Source of the DNA: Bryobacterales bacterium
Lineage (GTDB): Bacteria > Acidobacteriota > Terriglobia > Bryobacterales > Bryobacteraceae
DNA length: 35,166 nucleotides
Direction of reading: 5' to 3'
Assembly: GCA_003163855.1 (NCBI GenBank)
Contig: PLRJ01000175.1
Span: 51,490-86,655 of the forward strand
Both the position numbers and the translations under genes were made by a program. The notes beneath the pieces are model-generated. The model searched no databases. It worked only from the letters and a program-made list of their open reading frames with translations, and was not told the origin of the DNA. Positions within the stretch are counted from its first letter, which is position 1. The number at the start of each line of letters is the position of its first letter. Shown piece by piece: positions 8,267-15,953 of this stretch.

Positions 8267-9313
8267 ATGTACGATTCCATTCTTCTTATCTCCTTTGGCG
8301 GACCTGAGCGCACAGAGGACGTTATGCCGTTTCTTGAAAACGTCACGCGCGGACGCAATATTCCGCCTGAACGTCTGCTGGAAGTAGCTGAACATTATTA
8401 TCATTTCGGCGGCGTTAGTCCTATCAATGATCAGTGCCGCGATCTGATCTCGGCACTTCGGCCTGAATTAGACAAGCACGATGTACGTTTGCCCATCTAC
8501 TGGGGGAACCGGAACTGGCACCCTTTCCTGGCTGATACGTTGCGCCAGATGAAAGACGACGGCAGGAAGCACGCGCTCGGCCTGGTCACGTCGGCTTACA
8601 GTTCGTATTCAGGCTGCCGCCAGTACCGAGAAAATATAGCCGAGGCACAGAAGATCATAGGCGACGGCGCTCCGCAGGTGGACAAGATTCGCGTCTTTTA
8701 CAATCATCCAGGCTTCATTGAGGCGATGAGCGATCGGGTGCGCGGAGCTTTGCAACAGTTCCCGCCGGGCGCGAACGACATTCACTTCGTAGCCACCGCG
8801 CACAGCATTCCCTGCTCGATGGCTGAAACCAGCGACTATGAGAAACAACTGCGCGAAGCGACTCGTTTGGTTGCCGAGAAGACCAATTTGACGAAGTGGG
8901 ATCTGGTTTATCAAAGCCGCAGCGGTCCGCCGACGCAGCCGTGGCTGGAGCCCGATATTCTCGATCATCTGCGCAATCTGCATGGCCAGGGAGTGAAAAA
9001 CGTACTAGTTGCGCCGGTGGGATTTATATCGGATCACCTGGAAGTGATGTTCGACCTGGATACGGAAGCAAAAGAACTGGCAAGCGAGTTAGACATGACG
9101 ATGGTTCGGGCTGCGACGGCGGGAACGCATCCAGCGTTCATTACCATGCTGCGTCAGATTATTGCCGAGCGCTTGTCGCCTGCGGAGCCTAAGCTTTCCA
9201 TCGGCTTGTTTGGACCTAATCACGACGTCTGCCCGGTGAATTGCTGTCCGGCCCCGCAAAAAGCCGGTAGACCTCCCGTTTCGGCAATCCCATCTGCTTC
9301 GCAACGGCCTTAA
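8267..9313 (+). CDS. hemH: Ferrochelatase (possibly a [2Fe-2S] type)
   Basis: It inserts ferrous iron into protoporphyrin IX or coproporphyrin III; sequence alone does not settle the substrate. It has 348 residues. It opens with YDSILLISFGGPE and contains YYHFGGVSPIND, the catalytic histidine in ATAHSIP (about 185-191), and the acidic metal-site region GFISDHLEVMFDLD. A cysteine in YSGC (about 116) and a C-terminal CPVNCC cluster (Cys 322, 326, 327) match the placement of cluster ligands in iron-sulfur ferrochelatases, so a [2Fe-2S] cluster is inferred. The last 98 bases overlap the convergent rsmI gene. The roughly 20 residues after the cysteine cluster look unconserved and are probably dictated by the opposite strand. 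It starts 4 bases after pyruvate kinase. Confidence 0.95.
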   Translation: MYDSILLISFGGPERTEDVMPFLENVTRGRNIPPERLLEVAEHYYHFGGVSPINDQCRDLISALRPELDKHDVRLPIYWGNRNWHPFLADTLRQMKDDGRKHALGLVTSAYSSYSGCRQYRENIAEAQKIIGDGAPQVDKIRVFYNHPGFIEAMSDRVRGALQQFPPGANDIHFVATAHSIPCSMAETSDYEKQLREATRLVAEKTNLTKWDLVYQSRSGPPTQPWLEPDILDHLRNLHGQGVKNVLVAPVGFISDHLEVMFDLDTEAKELASELDMTMVRAATAGTHPAFITMLRQIIAERLSPAEPKLSIGLFGPNHDVCPVNCCPAPQKAGRPPVSAIPSASQRP

Positions 9314-10067
9314 TGGCCTCCATGCGTTCCATTCCCATCTCCTGCAGGCGCGCCACCTCCACTTTGGGGTCGCCATCTGTCACCCTTTCTTCCGCCCCGG
9401 CGATGACCAGCGTGATTTCGCCTTTCACGCTGTCGCGCTGAGCCAACGTTTGCTTTAGCTCGGTAGCGGTCCCGCGCAAAAACTCCTCATGCAGCTTCGT
9501 AAGTTCGCGCGCGATGACTAAAGGCCGGAGATCCAGGACGGTTTCAATGTCTGCCAGCGCATCCAGAATGCGGTGCGGGCTCTCGTAGGCGATCACGGTG
9601 GAGCGTTCGCGTACCAATTCTTCCAATACCTGACAGCGGGCATGCGATTTCGGCGGTAGGAAGCCTAGGAAGCGGAACCGGTCCGTCGGCAATCCCGAAG
9701 CCGCCAGCGCAGCCAGGGCGGCTGAAGCTCCCGGCAGCGGAACCACGGCAAAACCAGCAGCTATGGCGGCGGCCACCACGCGATAACCTGGGTCGGAGAT
9801 CAGCGGCGTCCCGGCATCGGTCACCAGCGCAATCGACTTGCCCTCGCCCAGGCGCTCCACGATTTCAGCCGCGCGGCTCTCTTCGTTATGCTCGTGATAG
9901 CTCAGCAGCGGCTTGTTAATCTCAAAATGCCTAAGAATTTTCTGAGTTTGCCGTGTATCTTCGCACGCAATCGCCGAAACTTCGTCCCGTAAGATACGTA
10001 ATGCCCGCAGCGTGATATCTTCCAGGTTTCCAATTGGAGTTGCTACGAGATAGAGCGCCGCTTTCAA
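9216..10067 (-). CDS. rsmI: 16S rRNA (cytidine-1402-2'-O)-methyltransferase
   Basis: This SAM-dependent enzyme 2'-O-methylates C1402 in the decoding centre of 16S rRNA. It has 283 residues and a tetrapyrrole-methylase fold. Diagnostic segments are LYLVATPIGNLEDITLRALR (5-24), ACEDTRQTQKILRHFEI, LVTDAGTPLISDPGYRVV, PLPGASAALAALAASGLP and YESPHRILDAL. The tail has the usual small helical domain ending KQMGLPKREVYRLFAG, then a short Ser/Arg-rich extension. The start codon is TTG at 10067, because no ATG is in frame before the conserved N-terminus. Its 3' end overlaps hemH tail-to-tail by 98 bp. Confidence 0.97.
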   Translation of the reverse strand: MKAALYLVATPIGNLEDITLRALRILRDEVSAIACEDTRQTQKILRHFEINKPLLSYHEHNEESRAAEIVERLGEGKSIALVTDAGTPLISDPGYRVVAAAIAAGFAVVPLPGASAALAALAASGLPTDRFRFLGFLPPKSHARCQVLEELVRERSTVIAYESPHRILDALADIETVLDLRPLVIARELTKLHEEFLRGTATELKQTLAQRDSVKGEITLVIAGAEERVTDGDPKVEVARLQEMGMERMEAIKAVAKQMGLPKREVYRLFAGPDSNSPGRRRD

Positions 10068-10110
10068 GCACTACGAGTTTATCGTCTAAGGCTGACCATT
10101 GAGTTCTCAC

Positions 10111-11097
10111 ATGCGAAAACCGCTACAGATTACCGAAACAGAAAGTGCACCTTTATATGTCCGCTGGACACCGGAGCGCTGCCCCTACGCGCTGGAGATG
10201 AAGCTGGAACTGATTACGCGCCTGAAAGTGGCGCTGGCGGAAGGCGAGCGCCAAGGTGTTGAGATCGGCGGCGTTTGGGTGGGCAGCCTTCCTACAGCCG
10301 AAGCCCCAACGCTGCGCCTGGATGACTTGATGCTGGTTCCGCGGCGTCTCGAAGATGGGCCCATCTACATGCTCGACCCGGAACAGCAAGTGCGGCTTTC
10401 GGAACTGACGGAAAGTTCGCGCGCGAGTGAGAGCGCGGTCGTAGGTTTTTTCCGAAGCCAGATGCGTCGCAAAGAGCTGGTGCCGGCCGACTCCGACCGC
10501 AGCATGCTGGCGCAGCAATTCCCCCATGGCCACTATGCCTTTCTGCTGGTGGAGAGCCGCGAACCGCGCCAGGCGGCATTTTTTCTACCCTGCGGCGGTG
10601 CGCTTTCCGATCAACCCGCCATGCCGGCGTTTCCCTTCGACGAAAGCGCTTTTCAAACGCTCCCTGAACTGCCGGCCGAAGCGACGGAAGATATCCGCAA
10701 GTTCAGCTTCCTTCCGCCGCAGACAAGCCGCCTTCCCTGGCTCGGCTTGGCCGGAGCGATATTACTAGCGGCCCTCATCGCCTTCTGGACACTTGGCGAC
10801 CGCCTCAACCAATATCTGCGTCCGGCTTCCAATCAGGTGGACCTGACGGTCGCTTCTTCCGGCGGAACGCTGAAAATCTCGTGGGATCATTCGGCGCCCG
10901 TTCTTTCGGCCGCACGCGGCGCAACGCTGGTGATCAACGACGGACCCAGTCATCGCGAGCTGCGCATGGACACCGACGATCTGCGCATGGGCCAAGTAGA
11001 TTACGAACGCTTAACCAAAAAGGTGTTTGTCATTATGATGCTGGACGCTCCCAACGCCAAAATGCCCCCCCAGACGTTCGATTGGAGCGGCAATTAG
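10111..11097 (+). CDS. Membrane-anchored protein with degenerate JAMM/MPN-like domain
   Basis: I do not recognise a named family. The protein has 328 residues from ATG 10111; TTG 10099 is an alternative start. Residues about 20-160 resemble a JAB1/MPN fold: GVEIGGVWVG recalls the EtGGiLlG strand with its catalytic Glu, VVGFFRSQ sits where the GWYHSHP motif would be, and PADSDRSMLAQQFPHGHYAF follows like the SxxD helix. Both zinc-binding histidines (here Arg and Gln) and the serine are missing, so it would be catalytically dead. One membrane helix lies at about 213-233 (WLGLAGAILLAALIAFW). A roughly 90-residue C-terminal domain, probably extracytoplasmic and with beta-rich features, ends at LDAPNAKMPPQTFDWSGN. 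A hairpin terminator follows, so it is probably a single-gene transcript. The JAMM reading is my inference from motif order. Confidence 0.75.
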   Translation: MRKPLQITETESAPLYVRWTPERCPYALEMKLELITRLKVALAEGERQGVEIGGVWVGSLPTAEAPTLRLDDLMLVPRRLEDGPIYMLDPEQQVRLSELTESSRASESAVVGFFRSQMRRKELVPADSDRSMLAQQFPHGHYAFLLVESREPRQAAFFLPCGGALSDQPAMPAFPFDESAFQTLPELPAEATEDIRKFSFLPPQTSRLPWLGLAGAILLAALIAFWTLGDRLNQYLRPASNQVDLTVASSGGTLKISWDHSAPVLSAARGATLVINDGPSHRELRMDTDDLRMGQVDYERLTKKVFVIMMLDAPNAKMPPQTFDWSGN

Positions 11098-11123
11098 CTA
11101 GCAAACCACCAAAGCGCAATGGT

Positions 11124-11148
11124 GGGGACGCGCGTGTCTCCTGTTTTT
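11124..11148 (+). terminator. Rho-independent terminator after the JAMM-like gene
   Basis: GGGGAC (11124-11129) pairs with GTCTCC (11136-11141), including one G-U pair, around a GCGCGT loop. TG and five T residues follow (11144-11148). A second hairpin, CCACCA/TGGTGG with an 8-base loop (11106-11125), lies just before it and shares two bases, so the two would be alternative folds. Confidence 0.55.
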
Positions 11149-11196
11149 AGAACTGAAGCAGCAGCATAAACCGGCTTTTCCGCATCCACCATATAT

Positions 11197-13458
11197 ATGG
11201 CCACATCTGAAATGCCCGCAGTGTCTGAGCTCGATCGTGTCTGCGGCATGAAGGTGGACCCGGCGAAAGCAGGCCCTAATAGTGTTTTCCAGGGGCATAC
11301 CTATTATTTCTGCGGCGCAGGCTGCAAGAAAAAATTTGACGCAGCGCCTGAAACTTACCTGAAGCCCCAACCCAAACTCACTGACAAAAAGTCCGACCTT
11401 AGCGTCGAATACACCTGCCCGATGGATCCGCAAATCCGCCAGATGGGTCCCGGAACGTGCCCCCTGTGCGGCATGGCGCTGGAACCGGTGCAGGCTACCG
11501 CTGGCGAGGAGTCGAACGCGGAACTTACCTCTATGACTCGCCGCTTTTGGGTGTGCGCCGCACTTACCGCGCCTCTGCTGGCGCTCATGTTCTGGCCTGA
11601 CCTTCCGTGGCTCGAATTACTGCTGGCCACCCCGGTGGTGCTTTGGGGCGGATTCCCGTTCTTCCAACGCGGCTGGTCCTCTGTAAAAAACCGCCGCTGG
11701 AACATGTTCACCCTCATTGCCCTGGGCACCGGCGCTTCCTATTCATTCAGCCTGTTTACTCTTCTCCTCCCGCAGTTCCTTCCTGCTTCCTTCCGTGATA
11801 TGCACGGCCGCCTCCCGCTCTACTTCGAACCCGCCGCCGTTATCACGACGCTAGTCCTCCTTGGACAAGTGCTGGAACTGCGCGCCCGCAGTCGCACCAG
11901 CAGCGCGCTGAAGTCGCTCTTGAACCTTGCGCCTAAGACCGCGCGCCTGGTGGAGCAGGGAAGAGAACGCGATATCCCGCTCGATCAGGTCCACGCCGGA
12001 CAAACGTTGCGCGTCAGGCCTGGGGAAAAAGTGCCGGTGGACGGCGTCGTGCTGGAAGGTTCATCGTCGGTTGACGAATCGATGGTGACAGGCGAATCCA
12101 TGCCCGTCGCAAAATCGAAGGACGCGCGTGTAACCGGCGGAACCCTTAATTCCACCGGCGGCTTCCTGATGCGTGCCGATCGCGTAGGCGCCGACATGCT
12201 GCTGAACCAGATAGTCCGCCTAGTAGGAGAAGCGCAGCGCACGCGGGCCCCTATTCAGCGTCTGGCCGACCAGGCTGCGGCGTATTTCGTCCCGGCGGTG
12301 GTCATAGCGTCCATCATCACGTTCGCGGTCTGGGCCATCTGGGGACCCGATCCCAAACTCGCGCACGCCTTCGTGAATGCCATCGCGGTACTCATCATCG
12401 CGTGCCCGTGCGCGTTGGGCTTGGCTACGCCGATGTCCATTATGGTGGGCACCGGCCGCGGCGCAACGGCCGGCATCCTTATTCGTAACGCCGAGGCGCT
12501 TGAAACCCTGCATAAGATCGACATGCTGGCGGTGGACAAAACCGGCACGCTCACCGAAGGTAAACCCAAGCTCATCGCGTTGAAAGCCCGCCCACCATTC
12601 AACGAAGATCAGTTGTTGAGTTATTGCGCCGCGCTCGAACGTTCGAGCGAACATCCTCTCTCGGCCGCCATTGTGCAAGCTGCCCACGAGCGCAAAGTCA
12701 ATCTTCCCGACGCCTCCGAGTTCCAATCCATCACCGGCAAAGGAATAAAAGGAACCGTCTCTGGCCATGAAGTGTTAGTTGGGTCAACGCCTCTTTTGCT
12801 CGATGCCGGAATCGACCCGGCGCAACCGGAACAAGACGGTAAGACTGAAACCATAATCTTCGTCGCTATCGATCATCAGCCTGCGGGCTGGGTGGCCATT
12901 GCCGATCCCATTCGTGCAACCACCCCGGAAGCGCTAAAAATGCTTCATGATCAGCACGTACGCGTCGCTATGCTCACCGGCGATTCCCACGCCACTGCCG
13001 CCGCTATCGCCGCCGAGCTTCACTTAGACGATTTCCAGGCCGAGGTCCTTCCCCGGCAAAAAGCCGCAGCGGTAAAGAAATGGCAGGCCGAAGGCCACAC
13101 CCTCGCCATGGCCGGAGACGGAGTGAATGACGCACCCGCTCTTGCGGCCGCCAACGTCGGCATCGCGATGGGCACCGGGACAGATATCGCAATGGAATCC
13201 GCCGGCATCACGCTAGTAAAGGGCGATCTCCGTGGCATCGTCCGCGCCCTCCTGCTAAGCCGGGCCACGGTCCGCAATATTCGTCAGAACCTGCTGTTCG
13301 CGTTTCTCTACAACGTGCTCGGCATTCCGATAGCAGCCGGCGTGCTTTATCCGTTCTTTGGAATTTTGCTGAGCCCAATGCTGGCTAGCGCTGCCATGAC
13401 ACTGAGTTCAGTCTCAGTCATCTCCAATGCGCTGCGGCTGCGCGGTGTGAAGCTGTAA
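11197..13458 (+). CDS. copA: Cu+-exporting P1B-type ATPase with YHS and metal-binding N-terminal modules
   Basis: This is an inner-membrane pump that exports monovalent copper using ATP. It has 753 residues. In place of the usual GMxCxxC HMA domain it has a YHS module (about 9-48: [11 protein letters not shown] with [13 protein letters not shown]) and a second heavy-metal-binding module (about 70-98: [20 protein letters not shown]). The core has eight helices, the actuator TGES loop (about 297), the CPC ion-binding motif (403-405), the phosphorylated Asp in DKTGTLTEG (447), MLTGDS, and the hinge [20 protein letters not shown]. The YN in the seventh helix and MTLSS in the eighth indicate subclass P1B-1 (Cu+). 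It has its own upstream region after a terminator. No copper regulator or chaperone is adjacent. Confidence 0.95.
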   Translation: MATSEMPAVSELDRVCGMKVDPAKAGPNSVFQGHTYYFCGAGCKKKFDAAPETYLKPQPKLTDKKSDLSVEYTCPMDPQIRQMGPGTCPLCGMALEPVQATAGEESNAELTSMTRRFWVCAALTAPLLALMFWPDLPWLELLLATPVVLWGGFPFFQRGWSSVKNRRWNMFTLIALGTGASYSFSLFTLLLPQFLPASFRDMHGRLPLYFEPAAVITTLVLLGQVLELRARSRTSSALKSLLNLAPKTARLVEQGRERDIPLDQVHAGQTLRVRPGEKVPVDGVVLEGSSSVDESMVTGESMPVAKSKDARVTGGTLNSTGGFLMRADRVGADMLLNQIVRLVGEAQRTRAPIQRLADQAAAYFVPAVVIASIITFAVWAIWGPDPKLAHAFVNAIAVLIIACPCALGLATPMSIMVGTGRGATAGILIRNAEALETLHKIDMLAVDKTGTLTEGKPKLIALKARPPFNEDQLLSYCAALERSSEHPLSAAIVQAAHERKVNLPDASEFQSITGKGIKGTVSGHEVLVGSTPLLLDAGIDPAQPEQDGKTETIIFVAIDHQPAGWVAIADPIRATTPEALKMLHDQHVRVAMLTGDSHATAAAIAAELHLDDFQAEVLPRQKAAAVKKWQAEGHTLAMAGDGVNDAPALAAANVGIAMGTGTDIAMESAGITLVKGDLRGIVRALLLSRATVRNIRQNLLFAFLYNVLGIPIAAGVLYPFFGILLSPMLASAAMTLSSVSVISNALRLRGVKL

Positions 13459-13612
13459 ACTCGCAAGCGAATAAAAGCTATGACAGCCATTCTTGATTCG
13501 TCGCAATGCCCCGCCGCGGAAAGCATTCCCGGCAAGGGTAGCGGAGCACGTCCGGCAGCTTCGTGGAGGTGGAAATTCCTTGCGAGTGGTGAACGCGCCG
13601 AAACAATCGACC

Positions 13613-13747
13613 TCAGCGCACAAGAGTGGAAATCCCACCCCACAACACGCACAAACCGAACACCACAATCCGGTTCTGCTTGCTCCAACGGCCCAGCACA
13701 GTAATGCCCACCGCGCCCGCCAGCAACCACACGAGTTGATCTACCAT
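13613..13747 (-). CDS. Small putative two-helix membrane protein
   Basis: This 44-residue frame is not a recognised family. It encodes two hydrophobic segments, LVWLLAGAVGITVLG (about 5-19) and IVVFGLCVLWGGISTLV (about 27-43), joined by a basic turn RWSKQNR, which is the layout of a small hairpin membrane protein. It starts at ATG 13747 with GGA three bases upstream, and a stop codon lies directly before the ATG. It follows the amidohydrolase lipoprotein by 38 bases on the same strand, so it may be the third gene of that operon. The hydrophobic pattern and operon position argue for a real gene; the short length and weak ribosome site argue for caution. Confidence 0.4.
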   Translation of the reverse strand: MVDQLVWLLAGAVGITVLGRWSKQNRIVVFGLCVLWGGISTLVR

Positions 13748-13785
13748 TCATCCGAATAGTGCTCACGCCGCGAGAAAAATCGCGC

Positions 13786-15078
13786 CTAAAGGCCGTACAA
13801 ACCTTTTGCATTATCATGCAAAACCATGTGCGCCAGCCGCAGCGCCTGCTCGCGTGTCACCTCGTGATCCCGCACCATGCCCTCTAGCGCCATTGCCAGC
13901 GCTTCCCTCGCGGTTTTGTTTGCCATCCACAAACTCTCTTCCCAACCCATCAAATCCGACGACGGGTATGCATCCGTCCCATACATCACCTTCTCCGGAT
14001 TTCGTTCCAGCCACTCGCGCAGCGTAAACGCCAGCGTGGCAGGAGCAAACGAAAGTGCCTGCGACGAATAATCCAGATAAACGTTCGGCTTCTCCAGCAG
14101 TGCCCCCGCTTCACGCGTGTACGGCCAGCCGCCATGAACAAAAACAAACTTCGTCTTGCGCATGCGTGGATCGTTCAGCACCGGCTCCAGCAGCAGCGGA
14201 TTCACTCCCGCCACATCAAAATAGCCGCCCGCGCCCGCCATAGTATGCAGATGAACCGCCATCCCCAGTCGCCCGCACTCCAGCGCAATGTAGCGAAACA
14301 AATAATCCTGCAAAACCTTGTACTCGGCTTGCGGCGGAGCGGCCGCGCCTATCCATTTCGTGTACACCGCTTCCGCATCCGCTGTCGCCGGATCGCCGAA
14401 ATCGAATTTGCGCAGATAGGCAATCTCAAACTTCTCCGCCACGGCGCCGCCTTTCTGCTGTGCCTCCAGCGTTGGAGTAACCACCCGTTGCAGATATTCC
14501 TTCAACGTCGCTGGCGGCTGCGTCATTCCTAACTGCTTCAAGTAACGCTGCCGCAGCCTGTCTTCCAGCGGAACATAAACCTTCCGGTCTGAATTATCGC
14601 CCGCCACGTTTGCATTGTTCAGCGGAAACAAAAGCGCATCCACGTAAGGGACCCAAAGAAAGCTTGGCGGCGCGATGCCATCGCAAAATGCCACCCGGTT
14701 TCCCAGCATACTTTCGATATGCGCCTGGTCCAACACCCACACCGAGTACTGATGACCCTGCGCTTTTCTTACCGCTTCACGCGCTTGCTTCATCTTGCCC
14801 ATGTCTGATCCCGCATAATTGAACAACGCTTTCCATGCCAGCGGCAGGTTGGGATTCGAAGGCCGAAGCAAAACCGGGTCTGATTCGGGCTCCAGGTTAT
14901 CCACCGGCAGCGCATCAAAATCGCGATCTCCAGGAACCGTTGCAGGCGGACACACCGGATGCGCATGATCGTCAATCGCCTGAATCTGTTGAATGTCACT
15001 TAGAAGCTGGGGCTCACGCCCGCACCCAACCGCCATGACCAGCAGCAGGCAGATGCCAGATATGTGGTGAACTCTCAC
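13786..15078 (-). CDS. Amidohydrolase-family lipoprotein
   Basis: It is a predicted metal-dependent TIM-barrel hydrolase or decarboxylase of the Amidohydrolase_2 group, exported to the periplasm. It has 430 residues. The N-terminus (about 1-19) is a lipoprotein-like signal ending VMAVGC, with Cys 19 as the likely lipidated residue. The first metal motif is DDHAHP (about 36-41). Later histidines occur in AVHLHTMAGAGGYFDVAGVN and FVHGGWPYTREAG, and the closing Asp is in VMYGTDAYPSSDLMGWEES. These match the family's HxH...H...H...D pattern. The substrate cannot be inferred. The start is GTG 15078, overlapping the stop of the SDR gene (GTGA), so the two are translationally coupled and may act on the same compound. 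Confidence 0.85.
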   Translation of the reverse strand: MRVHHISGICLLLVMAVGCGREPQLLSDIQQIQAIDDHAHPVCPPATVPGDRDFDALPVDNLEPESDPVLLRPSNPNLPLAWKALFNYAGSDMGKMKQAREAVRKAQGHQYSVWVLDQAHIESMLGNRVAFCDGIAPPSFLWVPYVDALLFPLNNANVAGDNSDRKVYVPLEDRLRQRYLKQLGMTQPPATLKEYLQRVVTPTLEAQQKGGAVAEKFEIAYLRKFDFGDPATADAEAVYTKWIGAAAPPQAEYKVLQDYLFRYIALECGRLGMAVHLHTMAGAGGYFDVAGVNPLLLEPVLNDPRMRKTKFVFVHGGWPYTREAGALLEKPNVYLDYSSQALSFAPATLAFTLREWLERNPEKVMYGTDAYPSSDLMGWEESLWMANKTAREALAMALEGMVRDHEVTREQALRLAHMVLHDNAKGLYGL

Positions 15079-15824
15079 TGCGCCGTGTACCCGCCATCCA
15101 TCATCAACACCGCTCCGGTGAAAAACGTCGCGTAATCACTCGCCAGGAAGGCGAAGAAGGCTGCTACTTCGTCTGCCGTCGCCACTCTGCCAATCGGATG
15201 ATTCCTTCGCAGCATTTCCCAATACCCCTTTTCATCGCCCGACGCTTTCGCCGAAGCATGCACAATCGGAGTATCCACGGTACCGCATCCCACCGCGTTC
15301 ACGCGAATGTTACGCTGCGCGTATTCCACCGCCATCTGCCGCGTCATCTGATGCAGCGCGCCTTTTGAAGGCCCATAGGCTCCCTGCGTCGGAATACCAG
15401 CCTCGCCTGAAATCGAGCCCGTAAGTAGAATCAAGCCGCCTTGCTGCTTGATCATCACCGGAATCACATGCCGGGCAGCCCAATAAACTGCCTTTACGTT
15501 TGTGTTCATCACGCGGTCCCACTCCTCGGGCGTGTGTTCATGAATCGGCTGCACCACGCTTACGCCGGCATTGCTCACCAGCACGTCAATCCGGCCGAAG
15601 CGCTCCATCGCCGCCTTTGTAAACTGGACGGCTGTGCTCTCCAATCCGACATCGCCCTGCACCAGCACTACTTTGGAGCCAAATTCTTCAGGTGCCTCAG
15701 CCTTTACGTCCACGCAAACAATTCCCGCTATGCCACACTCCAGAAACCTCCGGGTGATCGCCAAACCGATGCCCGAAAACGCGCCCGTTACAACCGCAAC
15801 TTTTCCTTCAAGTGAAATATTCAT
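15075..15824 (-). CDS. SDR-family NAD(P)-dependent oxidoreductase
   Basis: It is a classical short-chain dehydrogenase/reductase of 249 residues with a Rossmann fold. The cofactor motif is TGAFSGIG (about 13-20), and an Asp after the second strand (VCVDVKAE) favours NAD. The structural motif is VSNAGVS. The catalytic triad is Ser in LTGSISGEAG and Tyr/Lys in YGPSKGALHQ. The C-terminus is typical: FTGAVLMMDGGYTAQ. ATG 15824 was chosen because GAGGAG sits just upstream and MNISLEGKVAVVTGA is the usual length of lead-in; a nine-residue extension to 15851 would run into a stem-loop. It is first of a minus-strand set with the amidohydrolase lipoprotein. Confidence 0.93.
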   Translation of the reverse strand: MNISLEGKVAVVTGAFSGIGLAITRRFLECGIAGIVCVDVKAEAPEEFGSKVVLVQGDVGLESTAVQFTKAAMERFGRIDVLVSNAGVSVVQPIHEHTPEEWDRVMNTNVKAVYWAARHVIPVMIKQQGGLILLTGSISGEAGIPTQGAYGPSKGALHQMTRQMAVEYAQRNIRVNAVGCGTVDTPIVHASAKASGDEKGYWEMLRRNHPIGRVATADEVAAFFAFLASDYATFFTGAVLMMDGGYTAQ

Positions 15825-15838
15825 CTGCTCCTCAAAAA

Positions 15839-15918
15839 GCGCAAAGGGCACAAGGCCGTGCCGCCGAACAGGTGACGAACCCGTCGCTCGAGGCGGTCTC
15901 GGCGTGCCCGTCTTGCGC
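15839..15918. other. Large imperfect stem-loop in a divergent intergenic region
   Basis: Nested complementary arms are readable by eye: GCGCAA (15839-15844) with TTGCGC (15913-15918); GGGCAC (15846-15851) with GTGCCC (15904-15909); GCCG (15855-15858) with CGGC (15900-15903); GCCGCC (15860-15865) with GGCGGT (15892-15897, one G-U); and a terminal hairpin GACG-AACC-CGTC (15874-15885). That is about 26 paired positions with small bulges. It lies between the SDR gene and the divergent copper monooxygenase gene. It could be a dispersed palindromic repeat, a structured leader of the monooxygenase mRNA, or an ncRNA. I could not match it to a named RNA family. Confidence 0.6.
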
Positions 15919-15953
15919 GTCTTCTTCGTTAAAAGTTACTCTGTTGGCAGACC

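Noticed and set aside
13480..13759. Plus-strand open frames after copA
   Set aside because: Composition is Arg/Pro/Ser/Thr-rich without motifs; the minus-strand two-helix frame over the same bases is more protein-like.
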